Positions 8,189 to 16,602 of a DNA stretch of 64,000 nt are shown here, piece after piece. Source of the stretch: Arthrobacter rhizophilus (lineage in GTDB: Bacteria; Actinomycetota; Actinomycetes; Actinomycetales; Micrococcaceae); the NCBI RefSeq assembly GCF_026241105.1, contig NZ_JAPFFT010000006.1, positions 62,001 through 126,000 on the forward strand. The letters are read 5' to 3'. A program made the translations under genes and the position numbers. The stretch's first letter is position 1; every line of letters starts with the position of its first letter. The notes under the pieces are model-generated. The model did no database searches, was not told the origin of the DNA, and saw nothing but the letters and a program-made list of their open reading frames with translations.

Positions 8189-10394
8189 CCCGGGCACCAC
8201 CCGGGAATGGCCGGGGGCATCCAATGCCCTCGGCTCCGAACCGTCCGCTTACCTGCGCCAACACGCGCACAACCCGGTGCACTGGCGGCCGTTCGGGGAC
8301 GAGGCCTTCGCCTTCGCGGCGGCCCGCGATGTTCCCGTCTTTCTTTCCATTGGCTATGCTGCGTGCCATTGGTGCCACGTCATGGCCCACGAGTCCTTCG
8401 AAGACCAAGACACGGCGGACTACTTGAACGCCCACTTCGTGGCCATCAAAGTGGATCGCGAAGAACGACCCGACGTGGATTCGATCTACATGGCAGCCAC
8501 CCAGGCCATCAGCGGCGAGGGCGGTTGGCCGATGTCCGTTTTCCTGACGCCCGAGGGCCTGGCCTTCCATGCGGGCACCTATTTCCCGCCGGCGCCCCAG
8601 CCCGGGCGGCCGTCCTTCCGGCAGGTGCTTGAGGCGGTCCACGAGGCATGGCTGCAACGCCGCGACGCCGTCGAGCAGAATGCACGGGGTCTCGCGGCCG
8701 GCATGGCCGATGCCCAACTCGCCACGGCCGTGTCCCTGGACAGACCACCTGAAATCCTGGATAGAAGCCTGCTGTCGGAAGCAGTGCGCGTTCTCGCCCG
8801 TTCGGAGGACGCCGACGGCGGTGGCTTCGGCGGCGCACCCAAGTTCCCGCCGTCGGCCGTTCTTGAGTTCTTGATCCGGCACGCTGCCGTGGCGTCGGAC
8901 ACGTCCGACGCCGCCCGCGACATGGCTGGCCGCACGCTCGCCGCAATGGCGCGTTCCGCACTGTGCGACCAGCTCGATGGCGGCTTCGCCCGGTATTCCG
9001 TGACCGCCGATTGGTCCGTGCCGCATTTCGAGAAAATGCTCTACGACAATGCCCAACTTCTTCGCGCCTACGTCCATTGGGTCAGGCTGCGCGGTGACTG
9101 GGCCATGCCGGCAGGCGAGGCAGCGACGGTGGCTTCGCAAGTGGCGGACTGGATGCTTGATTCGCTCGGCGTGGGGGATCCGGCCGCCCCGGGAGGGCTT
9201 GCGTCCTCGCTCGACGCCGATACCGTGGTGGATGGCGTGCATCACGAAGGGGCGTCCTACCTGTGGACCCCTGAAAGCCTCGAAGCCGTGCTAGGCCCTG
9301 GGGATGCTGCGGCTGTGGCAAGGCTGATGAATGTCGGGGCATCGGGCACGGTCTCGGCGCTTGGCTCTCCGCTGCACCCAGGGCGCCAACTGACCGGGGC
9401 GGAATCGCGGTTGTGGAACCGTGTCCGGCCCGCCTTGCGTGCTGCCCGGTCTGCGCGCCCCCAGCCGGCCCGGGACGACAAGGTAGTGGCGGGATGGAAC
9501 GGCCTGGCCATCGCGGCGCTTGCCGAATCCGGTGCGGTCCTGGACAGGCCGGAACTGATCGCCGCCGCGGAAAGTGTGGCCGCGTACTTGGTACGCGTTC
9601 ATTGGCGTCCGGCGTCTGGTTCCGGTGGGTCTGGTTCCGGTGCGCAGGTGCTGATCAGGGTTTCCCACGATGGCGTTGCGCGAGGGATCAGTGGTCTGCT
9701 GGAAGATTACGCGTTCTGTGCCGAAGGATTCCTGGCCCTCTACGCCGTGACGGGCCATCGGCGCTGGTACCGGTTCGCGGAAGAATTGATCCGCGGAGCT
9801 TGCGTGCGCTTTGTGGTGGACGGCACATTGTCGGACTCGGTGGGGGAGTCGGCCCAGGTGTTCAACGCTCAGGGGCAGCACCCGGGGTTGGACCCATTCG
9901 ACAATGCGGCGCCCAGCGGAGCAGCGGCATTTGCCGGTGTGCTGCTGAGCTACGCTGCGTACTCGGGTTCGCACGAGCACAGGGTCATGGCAGGCAACAT
10001 CCTGTCCCTCCTGCCTCCGATAGCCGGCCGGGCACCGCGGGTGGCGGGCTGGCTGCTTGCGACCGCCCAAGCGGCCGTGGCCGGCCCCGTAGAGGCAGCA
10101 GTATCCGGCCCTGTTGGTCCGATCCAACGGGAACTCCACCGTGCCCTGCTGGCCTCTCCGAGCCCCGGAATGGTCGTGGCCGTGCAGAGCGGGGAAGCTG
10201 GCCAAGAGGCGGCCGACGACGGCGCGCGGCCGGAGACCCGCGTCATGCAACCTGAGGTGCCACTGCTTGAGGCCCGCACGGCCGCCGCGGACGGCTCACC
10301 GCAGGTGTACTTGTGCCGGGGGATGGTCTGTGCCCTGCCGCTAGGCTCAGCCGAGGAACTGGGGCAGCACCTTGCGGCGATGACAGAGAACTGA
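8166..10394 (+). CDS. Thioredoxin-fold DUF255 / YyaL-type protein
   Basis: A 742-residue homologue of the YyaL/SPATA20 family. It has an N-terminal thioredoxin-like domain (DUF255) with the motif [15 protein letters not shown] (C67-x2-C70) followed by an alpha/alpha-barrel region like N-acylglucosamine 2-epimerases ([35 protein letters not shown]). The biochemical role of the family is not settled. The ATG at 8166 overlaps the small membrane protein gene. Residues around 480-490 contain a short GSGGSGSG linker, perhaps lineage specific. Confidence 0.85.
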   Translation: MPAPEPADPGTTREWPGASNALGSEPSAYLRQHAHNPVHWRPFGDEAFAFAAARDVPVFLSIGYAACHWCHVMAHESFEDQDTADYLNAHFVAIKVDREERPDVDSIYMAATQAISGEGGWPMSVFLTPEGLAFHAGTYFPPAPQPGRPSFRQVLEAVHEAWLQRRDAVEQNARGLAAGMADAQLATAVSLDRPPEILDRSLLSEAVRVLARSEDADGGGFGGAPKFPPSAVLEFLIRHAAVASDTSDAARDMAGRTLAAMARSALCDQLDGGFARYSVTADWSVPHFEKMLYDNAQLLRAYVHWVRLRGDWAMPAGEAATVASQVADWMLDSLGVGDPAAPGGLASSLDADTVVDGVHHEGASYLWTPESLEAVLGPGDAAAVARLMNVGASGTVSALGSPLHPGRQLTGAESRLWNRVRPALRAARSARPQPARDDKVVAGWNGLAIAALAESGAVLDRPELIAAAESVAAYLVRVHWRPASGSGGSGSGAQVLIRVSHDGVARGISGLLEDYAFCAEGFLALYAVTGHRRWYRFAEELIRGACVRFVVDGTLSDSVGESAQVFNAQGQHPGLDPFDNAAPSGAAAFAGVLLSYAAYSGSHEHRVMAGNILSLLPPIAGRAPRVAGWLLATAQAAVAGPVEAAVSGPVGPIQRELHRALLASPSPGMVVAVQSGEAGQEAADDGARPETRVMQPEVPLLEARTAAADGSPQVYLCRGMVCALPLGSAEELGQHLAAMTEN

Positions 10395-10425
10395 GACTCG
10401 CTCGGCGGAGGCCAGCCCAGGACCG

Positions 10426-10479
10426 CAGCTAGCCAGCACCGCAAGTAGCCCAGGGCCGCGAGCTAGCTGAGCACCGCAA
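10426..10479. repeat. Short direct duplication of the trhA 3' end
   Basis: AGCTAGCCAGCACCGCAA (from 10426) is nearly repeated as AGCTAGCTGAGCACCGCAA ending near 10479. The second copy encodes the last codons of trhA (Ala-Val-Leu-Ser-stop on the minus strand). The first looks like a decayed copy just downstream. No function is evident. Confidence 0.4.
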
Positions 10480-11104
10480 TCATGATTGCGGCAAAATGCG
10501 CTGCGAAGGCCAGCACGGTGAGAGCGTGGAAGAGTTCATGGAAGCCGAAGTTCCGCGGGCTGAAATTGGGTTTCTTGATTCCGTAGAAAACCGCGCCGGC
10601 GATGTAAAGGACTCCGCCCACGCAGATCAGGATCGCGGCGGGGGCATTTGCCGCGAAGAACTCCGGCAGATAGAACAACGCGCCACAGCCCAGTGCAACG
10701 TAGATGGGCACGTAAAGCCAACGCGGAGCGCCGGTCCAGAGGACACGGAACAACACTCCTAACAGTGCCCCTGACCAGATCACCCACAGCAGGAGCACTG
10801 CCTTGGGCCGCTCCAGTAGCGACCACGCCAAGGGGGTGTAGCTCCCTGCGATCACCAACATGATGTTGGTGTGGTCTAGGCGTTTGAGGACCATTCTGGT
10901 CTTCGGCTCCCAGTTGCCGCGATGGTAGACCGCGGACACGCCGAAGAGCAGTACGCCCGTGAAAGCGTAGATGGCCGATGCGATCTTCCGGTCGGCCGTA
11001 GGTGCCAACGTCACCAGGGCGATTCCTGCTGCTACGGCGAACGGCGTGGCCACAGCGTGTATCCAGCCGCGCCACCTTGGCTTGATTGCGAGCAGCTCCG
11101 ACAT
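10463..11104 (-). CDS. trhA: PAQR / hemolysin III family membrane protein TrhA
   Basis: Seven-transmembrane PAQR-family protein implicated in membrane energetics and lipid homeostasis; the old name hemolysin III is not evidence of toxicity. The 213-residue protein carries the family's metal-site motifs: SAVYHRGNW near residue 60, RLDHTNIMLVIAGSYTP near 77, and the C-terminal FHELFHALTV with two histidines. The ATG at 11104 follows TACGCT by six bases, so the transcript is probably leaderless. It is divergent from uppS. Confidence 0.9.
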   Translation of the reverse strand: MSELLAIKPRWRGWIHAVATPFAVAAGIALVTLAPTADRKIASAIYAFTGVLLFGVSAVYHRGNWEPKTRMVLKRLDHTNIMLVIAGSYTPLAWSLLERPKAVLLLWVIWSGALLGVLFRVLWTGAPRWLYVPIYVALGCGALFYLPEFFAANAPAAILICVGGVLYIAGAVFYGIKKPNFSPRNFGFHELFHALTVLAFAAHFAAIMIAVLS

Positions 11105-11334
11105 CGTTTAAGCGTAACCCGCACCCGGATAAGTTACTGCCGAGTAACGATCATTTCAATCGAGTTTCAAGACTTCGGAGTGCCAGTGGCCCAGCTTGGG
11201 AAGGTAGCCTTGGTGGTGCACCTTCGGCCGCACGCCGGAGGTGGTGATGGTTGTTTGGGTGAGGGCGGTCGCCCGCCCGGCCAGCCGCCGTCGTTGTTTG
11301 TTTTGCTTTTCAGGTGCCGTTCAAAGGAAGTCAG
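11105..11334. other. Divergent trhA-uppS intergenic region
   Basis: These 230 bp hold the trhA promoter at the left end. A small hairpin GGGCGGTCGCCC lies near 11263, and a T-rich stretch (TCGTTGTTTGTTTTGCTTTT) runs into the uppS ribosome-binding site. No open frame or further recognisable element was found. Confidence 0.4.
11111..11116 (-). promoter_or_regulatory. -10 element TACGCT, leaderless start of trhA
   Basis: On the minus strand TACGCT is followed by six bases and then the trhA ATG. Confidence 0.5.
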
Positions 11335-12108
11335 GTGAGTGTCCGGATGGAGTGGCCCGGCTTCCTCTACGGCTTCTACGAGCGTAAGCTGCTCCGATCG
11401 CTTGAGCAGGACAAGATTCCCCGGCACATCGGCGTGATGGTGGACGGCAATCGCCGCTGGGCCCGGCAATTCAACGCTCCCACCAGCGAAGGCCACCAAG
11501 CAGGGGCGGACAAAATCCACGAGTTCCTGGGGTGGTGCCAGGAACTGGGAGTCAAGGTTGTCACGCTGTACATGCTGTCAACTGACAACATGAACCGCTC
11601 CGGCGAAGAACTTGAAATCTTGATGGGCATCATTGCCAACACCCTGGATCGGCTGGATGAGGACGCTGATATCTCAGTCCACGCCATGGGTGCGCCCGAG
11701 CTCCTTCCGGACTATCTCGCCGAGCGGCTCAACAAACTCACGGCCCGCACTCCGATCCGCGAGCGGCTGCACGTTAACGTGGCGGTCGGGTACGGGGGGC
11801 GGCGCGAGATCGTCGACGCCGTCCGGGAATTGCTGCATGACGCCGTCGCGCACGGCCGCGACATCAGCGAACTGGCCGATGAACTTTCAGTGGACGACAT
11901 CTCACGCTTCCTCTATACGCGCGGCCAGCCTGACCCCGATCTCGTCATCCGCACATCGGGTGAGCAGCGCTTGTCCGGGTTCCTCATGTGGCAAAGCGCC
12001 TACAGCGAGTTCTACTTTTGCGAGGCACTCTGGCCCGCGTTCCGCAAGATCGATTTCCTCCGGGCCCTGCGGGACTACGCGGGCCGCCAGCGCCGCTTCG
12101 GTTCCTGA
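11335..12108 (+). CDS. uppS: Isoprenyl transferase (cis-prenyl diphosphate synthase)
   Basis: Condenses isopentenyl diphosphate onto an allylic primer in cis configuration, making polyprenyl carriers for cell-wall synthesis. The 257-residue protein has the pyrophosphate-binding DGNRRWA motif (D37), a GHQAGADK segment, and the C-terminal IRTSGEQRLSGFLMWQSAYSEFYF signature. GTG at 11335 was preferred to the in-frame GTG at 11314 because AAGGAAG at 11323-11329 lies five bases before it. Product length (short or long carrier) cannot be decided from sequence. Confidence 0.92.
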   Translation: MSVRMEWPGFLYGFYERKLLRSLEQDKIPRHIGVMVDGNRRWARQFNAPTSEGHQAGADKIHEFLGWCQELGVKVVTLYMLSTDNMNRSGEELEILMGIIANTLDRLDEDADISVHAMGAPELLPDYLAERLNKLTARTPIRERLHVNVAVGYGGRREIVDAVRELLHDAVAHGRDISELADELSVDDISRFLYTRGQPDPDLVIRTSGEQRLSGFLMWQSAYSEFYFCEALWPAFRKIDFLRALRDYAGRQRRFGS

Positions 12109-12257
12109 CGCGGTTTGCTCTCAGTGCGCTCCCGTTTACGGGAAGTTCACATTTTGTCTACACGAATCGCCGTTTGAGCTAACCGGAAATGTAATGGCAC
12201 GGGAATACGTTAATCCCATCAGTAGGCAAACCGCCTGCTGATCGGGGAGGCCAGTAG

Positions 12258-12329
12258 ATGGAGCGAATCATCGCACCAGTTACGTGGGGGGCCGCGCCCG
12301 GCCTTCCGGCCGAGCCGCCTCACGAATAA
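12258..12329 (+). CDS. Candidate 23-residue leader peptide upstream of phoH
   Basis: ATG at 12258 is preceded by a strong GGGGAGG (12244-12250) and opens a 23-codon frame ([23 protein letters not shown]) ending in TAA 28 bp before the phoH GTG. A CGGCC-TTCC-GGCCG hairpin lies inside it. Nothing identifies it as a known protein. It may be a regulatory leader or chance, though the ribosome-binding site is better than that of phoH itself. Confidence 0.35.
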   Translation: MERIIAPVTWGAAPGLPAEPPHE

Positions 12330-12357
12330 GCCGGGTTCGCCCGGGGCTGGAGTCGAT

Positions 12358-13755
12358 GTGGCTATTTCTGAGCAACTGCCCGTAATCGTTTCCGACGGGG
12401 AAAGTTCAGCTACCTCTCGCACCAAGCGGGCCAAAAGCGGTGGGACTGTGACGTCCAAACCCCCGACTGGCCGAAGCTATGTGATTGACACTTCCGTGTT
12501 GCTTTCCGATCCGCACGCCCTGTTGCGCTTCGCAGAGCACGAAGTCATTGTCCCGATCGTTGTCATCACCGAATTGGAAGGGAAACGCCACGATCCCGAG
12601 TTGGGCTACTTCGCCCGCAAGGCGCTCAGGCTCCTGGATGACCTGCGCATTGAGCATGGCGGGTTGAATCAACCCATCCCGATCGGAACTGACGGCGGCA
12701 CACTGCGTGTCGAGATGAACCACGTCTCCACCGAAGTCCTGCCTGCAGGATTCCGCGGGGCCGACAACGACAGCCGCATTCTGGCTGTCGCCAAGAATCT
12801 CGCCAACGAGGGCCACAACGTCACGGTTGTCTCCAAAGACCTCCCAATGCGCGTCAAGGCCTCCGCCATGGGGCTCTTGGCGGACGAGTACCGCAACGAA
12901 CTCGTCAAGGACTCCGGATGGACCGGCATCGCAGAGATCGAGGCCAGCGAGGACGAAATCACCACCCTCTACGGCCACGAACCGGTCTTCATCCCGGCTG
13001 CAGCCGAACTGCCGGTCAACACCGGCCTGGTGCTGCTCTCGAACCGGGGCTCGGCCTTGGGACGCGTTGGCGCAGACAAGCAGGTACGCCTGGTCAAGGG
13101 TGACCGTGATGTTTTCGGACTGCACGGTCGCTCGGCGGAGCAGCGGCTTGCCATTGATCTGCTGATGGATCCCAGCGTCGGAATCGTCTCGATCGGCGGC
13201 CGGGCGGGCACTGGAAAGTCCGCTCTGGCCCTCTGTGCCGGGCTCGAAGCAGTCCTGGAACGCCGCGAACACCGCAAAGTGATCGTTTTCCGGCCGCTGT
13301 ACGCGGTGGGTGGACAGGAACTTGGCTACCTGCCGGGTTCCGAGGCAGAGAAGATGAACCCCTGGGCGCAGGCGGTCTTCGACACCCTCGGTGCACTCGT
13401 CAGCCAGGAAGTCGTTGAAGAAGTCATGGACCGGGGCATGCTCGAAGTCATGCCGCTGACCCACATCCGCGGACGCTCCCTCCATGACGCCTTCGTGATC
13501 GTGGACGAAGCCCAGTCGCTCGAAAAGAACGTGCTCCTCACCGTGATGAGCCGCATCGGACAGAACTCCAAGATCGTCCTGACCCACGACGTCGCACAGC
13601 GTGACAACCTCCGGGTCGGCCGGCACGACGGCGTTGCCGCCGTCGTCGAGACCCTCAAGGGCCACCCGCTGTTCGGCCACATCACCCTGACCCGTTCCGA
13701 GCGCTCCCCGATCGCGGCGCTCGTGACGGAACTGCTCGAAGGGGCGGAAATCTAA
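12358..13755 (+). CDS. PIN-PhoH fusion protein (PhoH2-type RNase/ATPase)
   Basis: A 465-residue fusion of an N-terminal PIN ribonuclease domain and a C-terminal PhoH ATPase. The PIN domain has [11 protein letters not shown] (D44), [10 protein letters not shown] (E72) and GADNDSR (D136, D138), so its acidic catalytic set looks intact. The PhoH domain has Walker [10 protein letters not shown] (280-288) and a Walker B-like VIVDEAQ near 380. PhoH2 proteins of mycobacteria act as sequence-specific RNA helicase/RNases. GTG at 12358 has GGAG five bases upstream. A possible short leader peptide precedes it, and a strong hairpin follows. Confidence 0.92.
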   Translation: MAISEQLPVIVSDGESSATSRTKRAKSGGTVTSKPPTGRSYVIDTSVLLSDPHALLRFAEHEVIVPIVVITELEGKRHDPELGYFARKALRLLDDLRIEHGGLNQPIPIGTDGGTLRVEMNHVSTEVLPAGFRGADNDSRILAVAKNLANEGHNVTVVSKDLPMRVKASAMGLLADEYRNELVKDSGWTGIAEIEASEDEITTLYGHEPVFIPAAAELPVNTGLVLLSNRGSALGRVGADKQVRLVKGDRDVFGLHGRSAEQRLAIDLLMDPSVGIVSIGGRAGTGKSALALCAGLEAVLERREHRKVIVFRPLYAVGGQELGYLPGSEAEKMNPWAQAVFDTLGALVSQEVVEEVMDRGMLEVMPLTHIRGRSLHDAFVIVDEAQSLEKNVLLTVMSRIGQNSKIVLTHDVAQRDNLRVGRHDGVAAVVETLKGHPLFGHITLTRSERSPIAALVTELLEGAEI

Positions 13756-13767
13756 GGTCCCACCGTT

Positions 13768-13809
13768 GCGGAGGGCTGTGGCCGGGTTCGCCGGGCCACA
13801 GCCCTCCGC
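13768..13809 (+). terminator. Strong hairpin after phoH
   Basis: Sixteen-base arms 13768-13783 and 13794-13809 are perfect reverse complements (GCGGAGGGCTGTGGCC type) around a 10-base loop, 12 bp after the phoH stop. No long T-run follows. Confidence 0.7.
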
Positions 13810-13895
13810 TGCGGTCGCTGAGCGACCTGCACTTCGCTTTGGTCGGCGATGCGCTCCTTTGCGGGACACCGTCGCCGTGCTTGAGCGTCCCACCG

Positions 13896-14119
13896 ACGCT
13901 CGCTCACGTATGTCGTGTTTCCTGCTGACGCTCGCTCACGAACCTAGGAACTTTGCCGTGGCTTCGTGCCCCTCGACTGTGAGCTTCCAATCCGGTCGGA
14001 TGAACGCTTCGGGGGTGAGCCGGACGCTCTGGATGTCGTGGACGTTGGTGCCAGGAACGCTCGCTCTTAGCAAATGAGCGAGCGTTCGCCGACGGGGGGG
14101 GTGATAGGTGAGCGAGCGT
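13896..14119. repeat. Cluster of five ACGCTCGCTCA elements
   Basis: The 11-mer ACGCTCGCTCA occurs at 13896-13906 and 13928-13938, with a one-base variant at 14057-14067. Its reverse complement TGAGCGAGCGT occurs at 14075-14085 and 14109-14119. The last three copies can form hairpins with each other. The rest of 13810-14154 contains no intact gene. Confidence 0.75.
13936..14055 (-). pseudogene. C-terminal protein remnant bounded by repeats
   Basis: On the minus strand one frame reads as a plausible protein C-terminus of 39 residues (PGTNVHDIQSVRLTPEAFIR, PDWKLTVEGHEATAKFLGS) ending in TGA at 13936-13938. It has no ATG/GTG start and no coding-like sequence upstream. The stop codon lies inside one ACGCTCGCTCA repeat and the upstream end abuts another, so the fragment is framed by repeats. 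I do not recognise the parent family. Confidence 0.45.
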
Positions 14120-14154
14120 TCTCGCCTAAGCTGGCAGGGTTCGCCCGTCCGCTC

Positions 14155-14925
14155 TCAGGCGCGGGGGCCGATGTCCCAGCTGATGTGCTTCCGGACATCC
14201 GTGAGGTTCATCGATTCGGCGAGGAACAGATCGTCCAGCATGTACTCGTCCACCCCCAGGATCCGCATCCAATGCCCCTGACCGGTAGTATCGCCGTCGA
14301 GCGATTGGCTCGAAACGCACACGCCCGTTCCCGAGTCCACCCGCAAGAGGGTGCGTCCGGGAAAACAGAGCGGCTTGGCGGCATCGGACGCGACGTAACT
14401 GTGTCCAGGGGTCGCGATGGTTTCGAGCGCCGGTCGTCCCTCGTGATCGACTTCCCGGATGGGGCCGAGCGATACTCGGTTGGATTCGGGAAATTCCATG
14501 GGAACCGGCGCGTTCCCCGCGAGTTCCACAGGATCCAGGGCGGCGGCCAGCCTTCCGTTACCGAAGGACGGTTCACCGTACGCCGCCTCCGGGCGTCGAC
14601 GGACCAAGCCGCCGGAGTCATAAACGGGGGTCACCAAATGGGCCGGCAAGAGCCAGGACTTGCGCTTGGAACCGAGGTAAAGCCCGTCGCGGGAGTCGTT
14701 AATGCCCGTAGTGCTGTGCAGCAGCGTGCCATCGATGGTTTCAAGCCGAAGCGCTCCCGGCCGACGCAACCAGGCGCGTACAGTGTCTCCTGTGTTTCCC
14801 GGCCGGTCCAGGTATTCGAACCTCAGGCTGGTCCATTTCCACGGGGAGGAACGGCAGAGGTTTCGGAAGGTGGAGGACATGTCGGCGTCCGGATTGCCTT
14901 GGATATCTGCACTGAAGCGCCCCAT
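14155..14925 (-). CDS. Uncharacterised protein (256 residues)
   Basis: No domain is recognised. The protein is soluble by inspection, without signal peptide or membrane segment. It has WxW-rich N-terminal strands (CRSSPWKWTSLRFEYLDRP) and alternating short beta-like stretches (RVDSGTGVCVSSQSLDG), suggesting a beta-rich fold. The ATG at 14925 is favoured over a GTG at 14931 because TAGACT lies exactly six bases before it. It is divergent from the prepilin peptidase gene, and its downstream side is the repeat-rich region. Confidence 0.7.
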   Translation of the reverse strand: MGRFSADIQGNPDADMSSTFRNLCRSSPWKWTSLRFEYLDRPGNTGDTVRAWLRRPGALRLETIDGTLLHSTTGINDSRDGLYLGSKRKSWLLPAHLVTPVYDSGGLVRRRPEAAYGEPSFGNGRLAAALDPVELAGNAPVPMEFPESNRVSLGPIREVDHEGRPALETIATPGHSYVASDAAKPLCFPGRTLLRVDSGTGVCVSSQSLDGDTTGQGHWMRILGVDEYMLDDLFLAESMNLTDVRKHISWDIGPRA

Positions 14926-14931
14926 ATCCAC

Positions 14932-14937
14932 AGTCTA
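14932..14937 (-). promoter_or_regulatory. -10 element TAGACT, leaderless start of unknown gene
   Basis: On the minus strand TAGACT is followed by six bases and the ATG at 14925. It forms a back-to-back pair with the leaderless promoter at 14973. Confidence 0.5.
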
Positions 14938-14972
14938 AGGGTGCGTGACCGGCGCGCGTTTCAGAAACCCGA

Positions 14973-14978
14973 TAGCAT
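14973..14978 (+). promoter_or_regulatory. -10 element TAGCAT, leaderless start of prepilin peptidase
   Basis: TAGCAT, six bases, then GTG at 14985. Confidence 0.5.
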
Positions 14979-14984
14979 CCGAGG

Positions 14985-15569
14985 GTGATCCGACGACTCG
15001 ACGAATTGTGGGGGACCAGTTTCCCGGCCTTCTGGCTGCTTCTCGCAGCATGTGTGTACTTTGCGATCATGGCTGCGCGCCTAACAGTCATTGACGTCCG
15101 TCACCACCTACTGCCCAACCGGATCGTGTTCCCCTCCTACGCAATCGCGGGGCTGTTGTTGCTCGGCGCAGCGATCGCCGTCGCCTTGGGCGGCGGAGCG
15201 GCAGGAACCCTGTCCGGAGGAGGAGCGGCAGGAAACGTGCCCGATGGCGGCGCCGCCTTCCTGGGTGTGCCCGCCTTGGGAATTGTGGCCGGGGGAGTTG
15301 TGCTGTGGCTTTTCTACTTCATCCTGCGTTTGGTGTATCCGCCGGGGATGGGCTTCGGCGACGTCAAACTGGCCGGAGTTCTGGGCCTGTACCTTGGGTA
15401 TCTGGGTTGGGCGCATGTCTTCGCGGGAACGTTTGCCGCGTTCCTCTTCGGCGGCCTGTGGAGCCTTGGGCTCCTGATTGCCCGGCGTGGGACGCTCAAA
15501 TCAGCAATCCCCTTCGGGCCTTTCATGCTGGCCGGTGCCGCGGCGGCGATGCTTGCCCTGCCGGCCTGA
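14985..15569 (+). CDS. Prepilin peptidase, A24 (GXGD) family
   Basis: Membrane aspartyl protease of 194 residues, predicted to process type IV pilin/Tad-type prepilins. The two catalytic aspartates are in TVIDVRHHLLPNRI (near residue 37) and GMGFGDVKLAG (near residue 126). About six transmembrane segments are visible. A GGGAAGTLSGGGAAGN stretch near residues 70-85 looks like a small internal duplication in a loop. The N-terminal methylase domain is absent, as in short A24 members. No pilin genes lie nearby. Confidence 0.88.
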   Translation: MIRRLDELWGTSFPAFWLLLAACVYFAIMAARLTVIDVRHHLLPNRIVFPSYAIAGLLLLGAAIAVALGGGAAGTLSGGGAAGNVPDGGAAFLGVPALGIVAGGVVLWLFYFILRLVYPPGMGFGDVKLAGVLGLYLGYLGWAHVFAGTFAAFLFGGLWSLGLLIARRGTLKSAIPFGPFMLAGAAAAMLALPA

Positions 15570-15749
15570 GGACGGACGTCCCAGGTGACCCGAAAGGCGC
15601 CCACCCGAACAGCCCGCCCACCCGAACAGCCCGCCCGCTGTCATTCGCGCTGCGCCAATGGGATACTCGCCCTACTGGCGGATCCCATCCGGAATCGGAG
15701 GCGAAGCTCTTGCTGGTGAAAACTGTTTCAACGAAAGCGGGCTAAGGCA
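15570..15749. other. Intergenic region with an 18-bp tandem duplication
   Basis: Near 15597-15635 the unit GCCCACCCGAACAGCCC occurs twice in tandem. No other element is recognised before the NUDIX gene. Confidence 0.35.
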
Positions 15750-16223
15750 GTGGCGGTTCCGGAATTCATCCTCCAAATCCGCGAGAAGATCGGCAATGAT
15801 CCGCTGTGGCTGCCTGGCGTGCGAGGCGTGGTTTTGGACGACGAGAACCGGGTCCTTCTGTGCCAACGGGCCGATAATGGCCGTTGGACCTTGATTACGG
15901 GGATGCTGGAACCAGGTGAGCACCCGGCGCCGGGATTGATCCGGGAGATCTTCGAGGAAACCGCCGTGGTGGCCGAGACGGAGCGGATCCTGGCAGTAGG
16001 GGTGATCGGCCCGGTCACCTATCCCAACGGGGACGTCTGCGACTTCCTGGATATTGCCTTCAAATGCCGTTACGTCTCCGGAGAGGCCCGCGTCAACGAC
16101 GACGAATCAGTCGCCGTCGGCTGGTTTGCCCTGGACGAGTTGCCTGAAATCAGTGCCGGCCACCGCGAAACCATCAGGCTCGCGCTGGAACCGGGCACCG
16201 CCGTCGCGTATCAGCGCGATTGA
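15750..16223 (+). CDS. NUDIX hydrolase
   Basis: A 157-residue NUDIX-fold hydrolase of nucleoside diphosphate derivatives. The Nudix box runs from GMLEPGEHPAPGLIREIFEE near residue 50. The metal-binding REIFEE core is intact, while the usual glycine after EET is alanine. The start is GTG at 15750. A downstream hairpin (16233-16267) probably ends the transcript. The substrate cannot be inferred. Confidence 0.88.
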   Translation: MAVPEFILQIREKIGNDPLWLPGVRGVVLDDENRVLLCQRADNGRWTLITGMLEPGEHPAPGLIREIFEETAVVAETERILAVGVIGPVTYPNGDVCDFLDIAFKCRYVSGEARVNDDESVAVGWFALDELPEISAGHRETIRLALEPGTAVAYQRD

Positions 16224-16232
16224 CGGGCCGCG

Positions 16233-16267
16233 AGGGGCGCCGCACCCCCGAAGATTGCGGCGCCCCT
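16233..16267 (+). terminator. Hairpin after NUDIX gene
   Basis: Arms AGGGGCGCCGCA (16233-16244) and TGCGGCGCCCCT (16256-16267) are perfect complements with an 11-base loop, followed by GTTTGG. Confidence 0.65.
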
Positions 16268-16304
16268 GTTTGGCCGGCCAGTAGACGATGGAGTCCGACA
16301 TTCG

Positions 16305-16370
16305 GCCCGGTGGACATGCCCAGCTTTGTACCCGGGCACTGGGCATATTCCTGATATGTCCACTGGTCCG
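16305..16370. repeat. Nested inverted repeats with GGACATGCCC elements
   Basis: GGTGGACAT near 16309 pairs with ATGTCCACT near 16356, and inside this ATGCCCAG (16316-16323) pairs with CTGGGCAT (16339-16346). A further GGGCATGTCC follows near 16381. The stretch has no convincing open frame. It could be a transcript-end structure or a protein-binding array. Confidence 0.45.
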
Positions 16371-16395
16371 AGCCAAGGCCGGGCATGTCCTAGCC

Positions 16396-16533
16396 TCAGC
16401 GCCGGGTGAGCTCGCCGGCGTGGACCTTAACGTTCTCGACGGTCCCCTCGGCGGACGCTCCGAGCCGTTCTGCTTCGAGGCGTTCCGCCTCTTCGTCCCA
16501 AGTGCAAAAAGGCTCTTGGGGCGATAACGACAA
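16396..16533 (-). CDS. Possible 45-residue protein or C-terminal remnant downstream of fumC
   Basis: A minus-strand frame with strongly coding-like composition reads EPFCTWDEEAERLEAERLGA then SAEGTVENVKVHAGELTRR and ends in TGA at 16396. Only a TTG (16533) is available as a start, with GGAAGG about ten bases upstream but inside the fumC terminator stem. It is either a small acidic helical protein or the tail of a lost gene. No family is recognised. Confidence 0.4.
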   Translation of the reverse strand: MSLSPQEPFCTWDEEAERLEAERLGASAEGTVENVKVHAGELTRR

Positions 16534-16573
16534 CGGCGGCCGGCACCTTCCGTTGGGAAGATGCCGGCCGCCG
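16534..16573 (-). terminator. Hairpin after fumC
   Basis: Arms 16534-16551 and 16556-16573 (CGGCGGCCGGCA type) pair with one mismatch around a 4-base loop, 30 bp beyond the fumC stop. Confidence 0.7.
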
Positions 16574-16602
16574 TCGGGCTGGCTAGTTGGACTAGGAGGA
16601 GG

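Noticed and set aside
12406..13893. 495-residue minus-strand open frame opposite phoH
   Set aside because: It is antisense to a well-conserved gene; its length is explained by high GC content and rare stop codons, and the translation has no recognisable motif.
14074..14988. 304-residue plus-strand frame opposite the unknown gene
   Set aside because: It runs through the repeat cluster and opposite a frame with better start context and composition.
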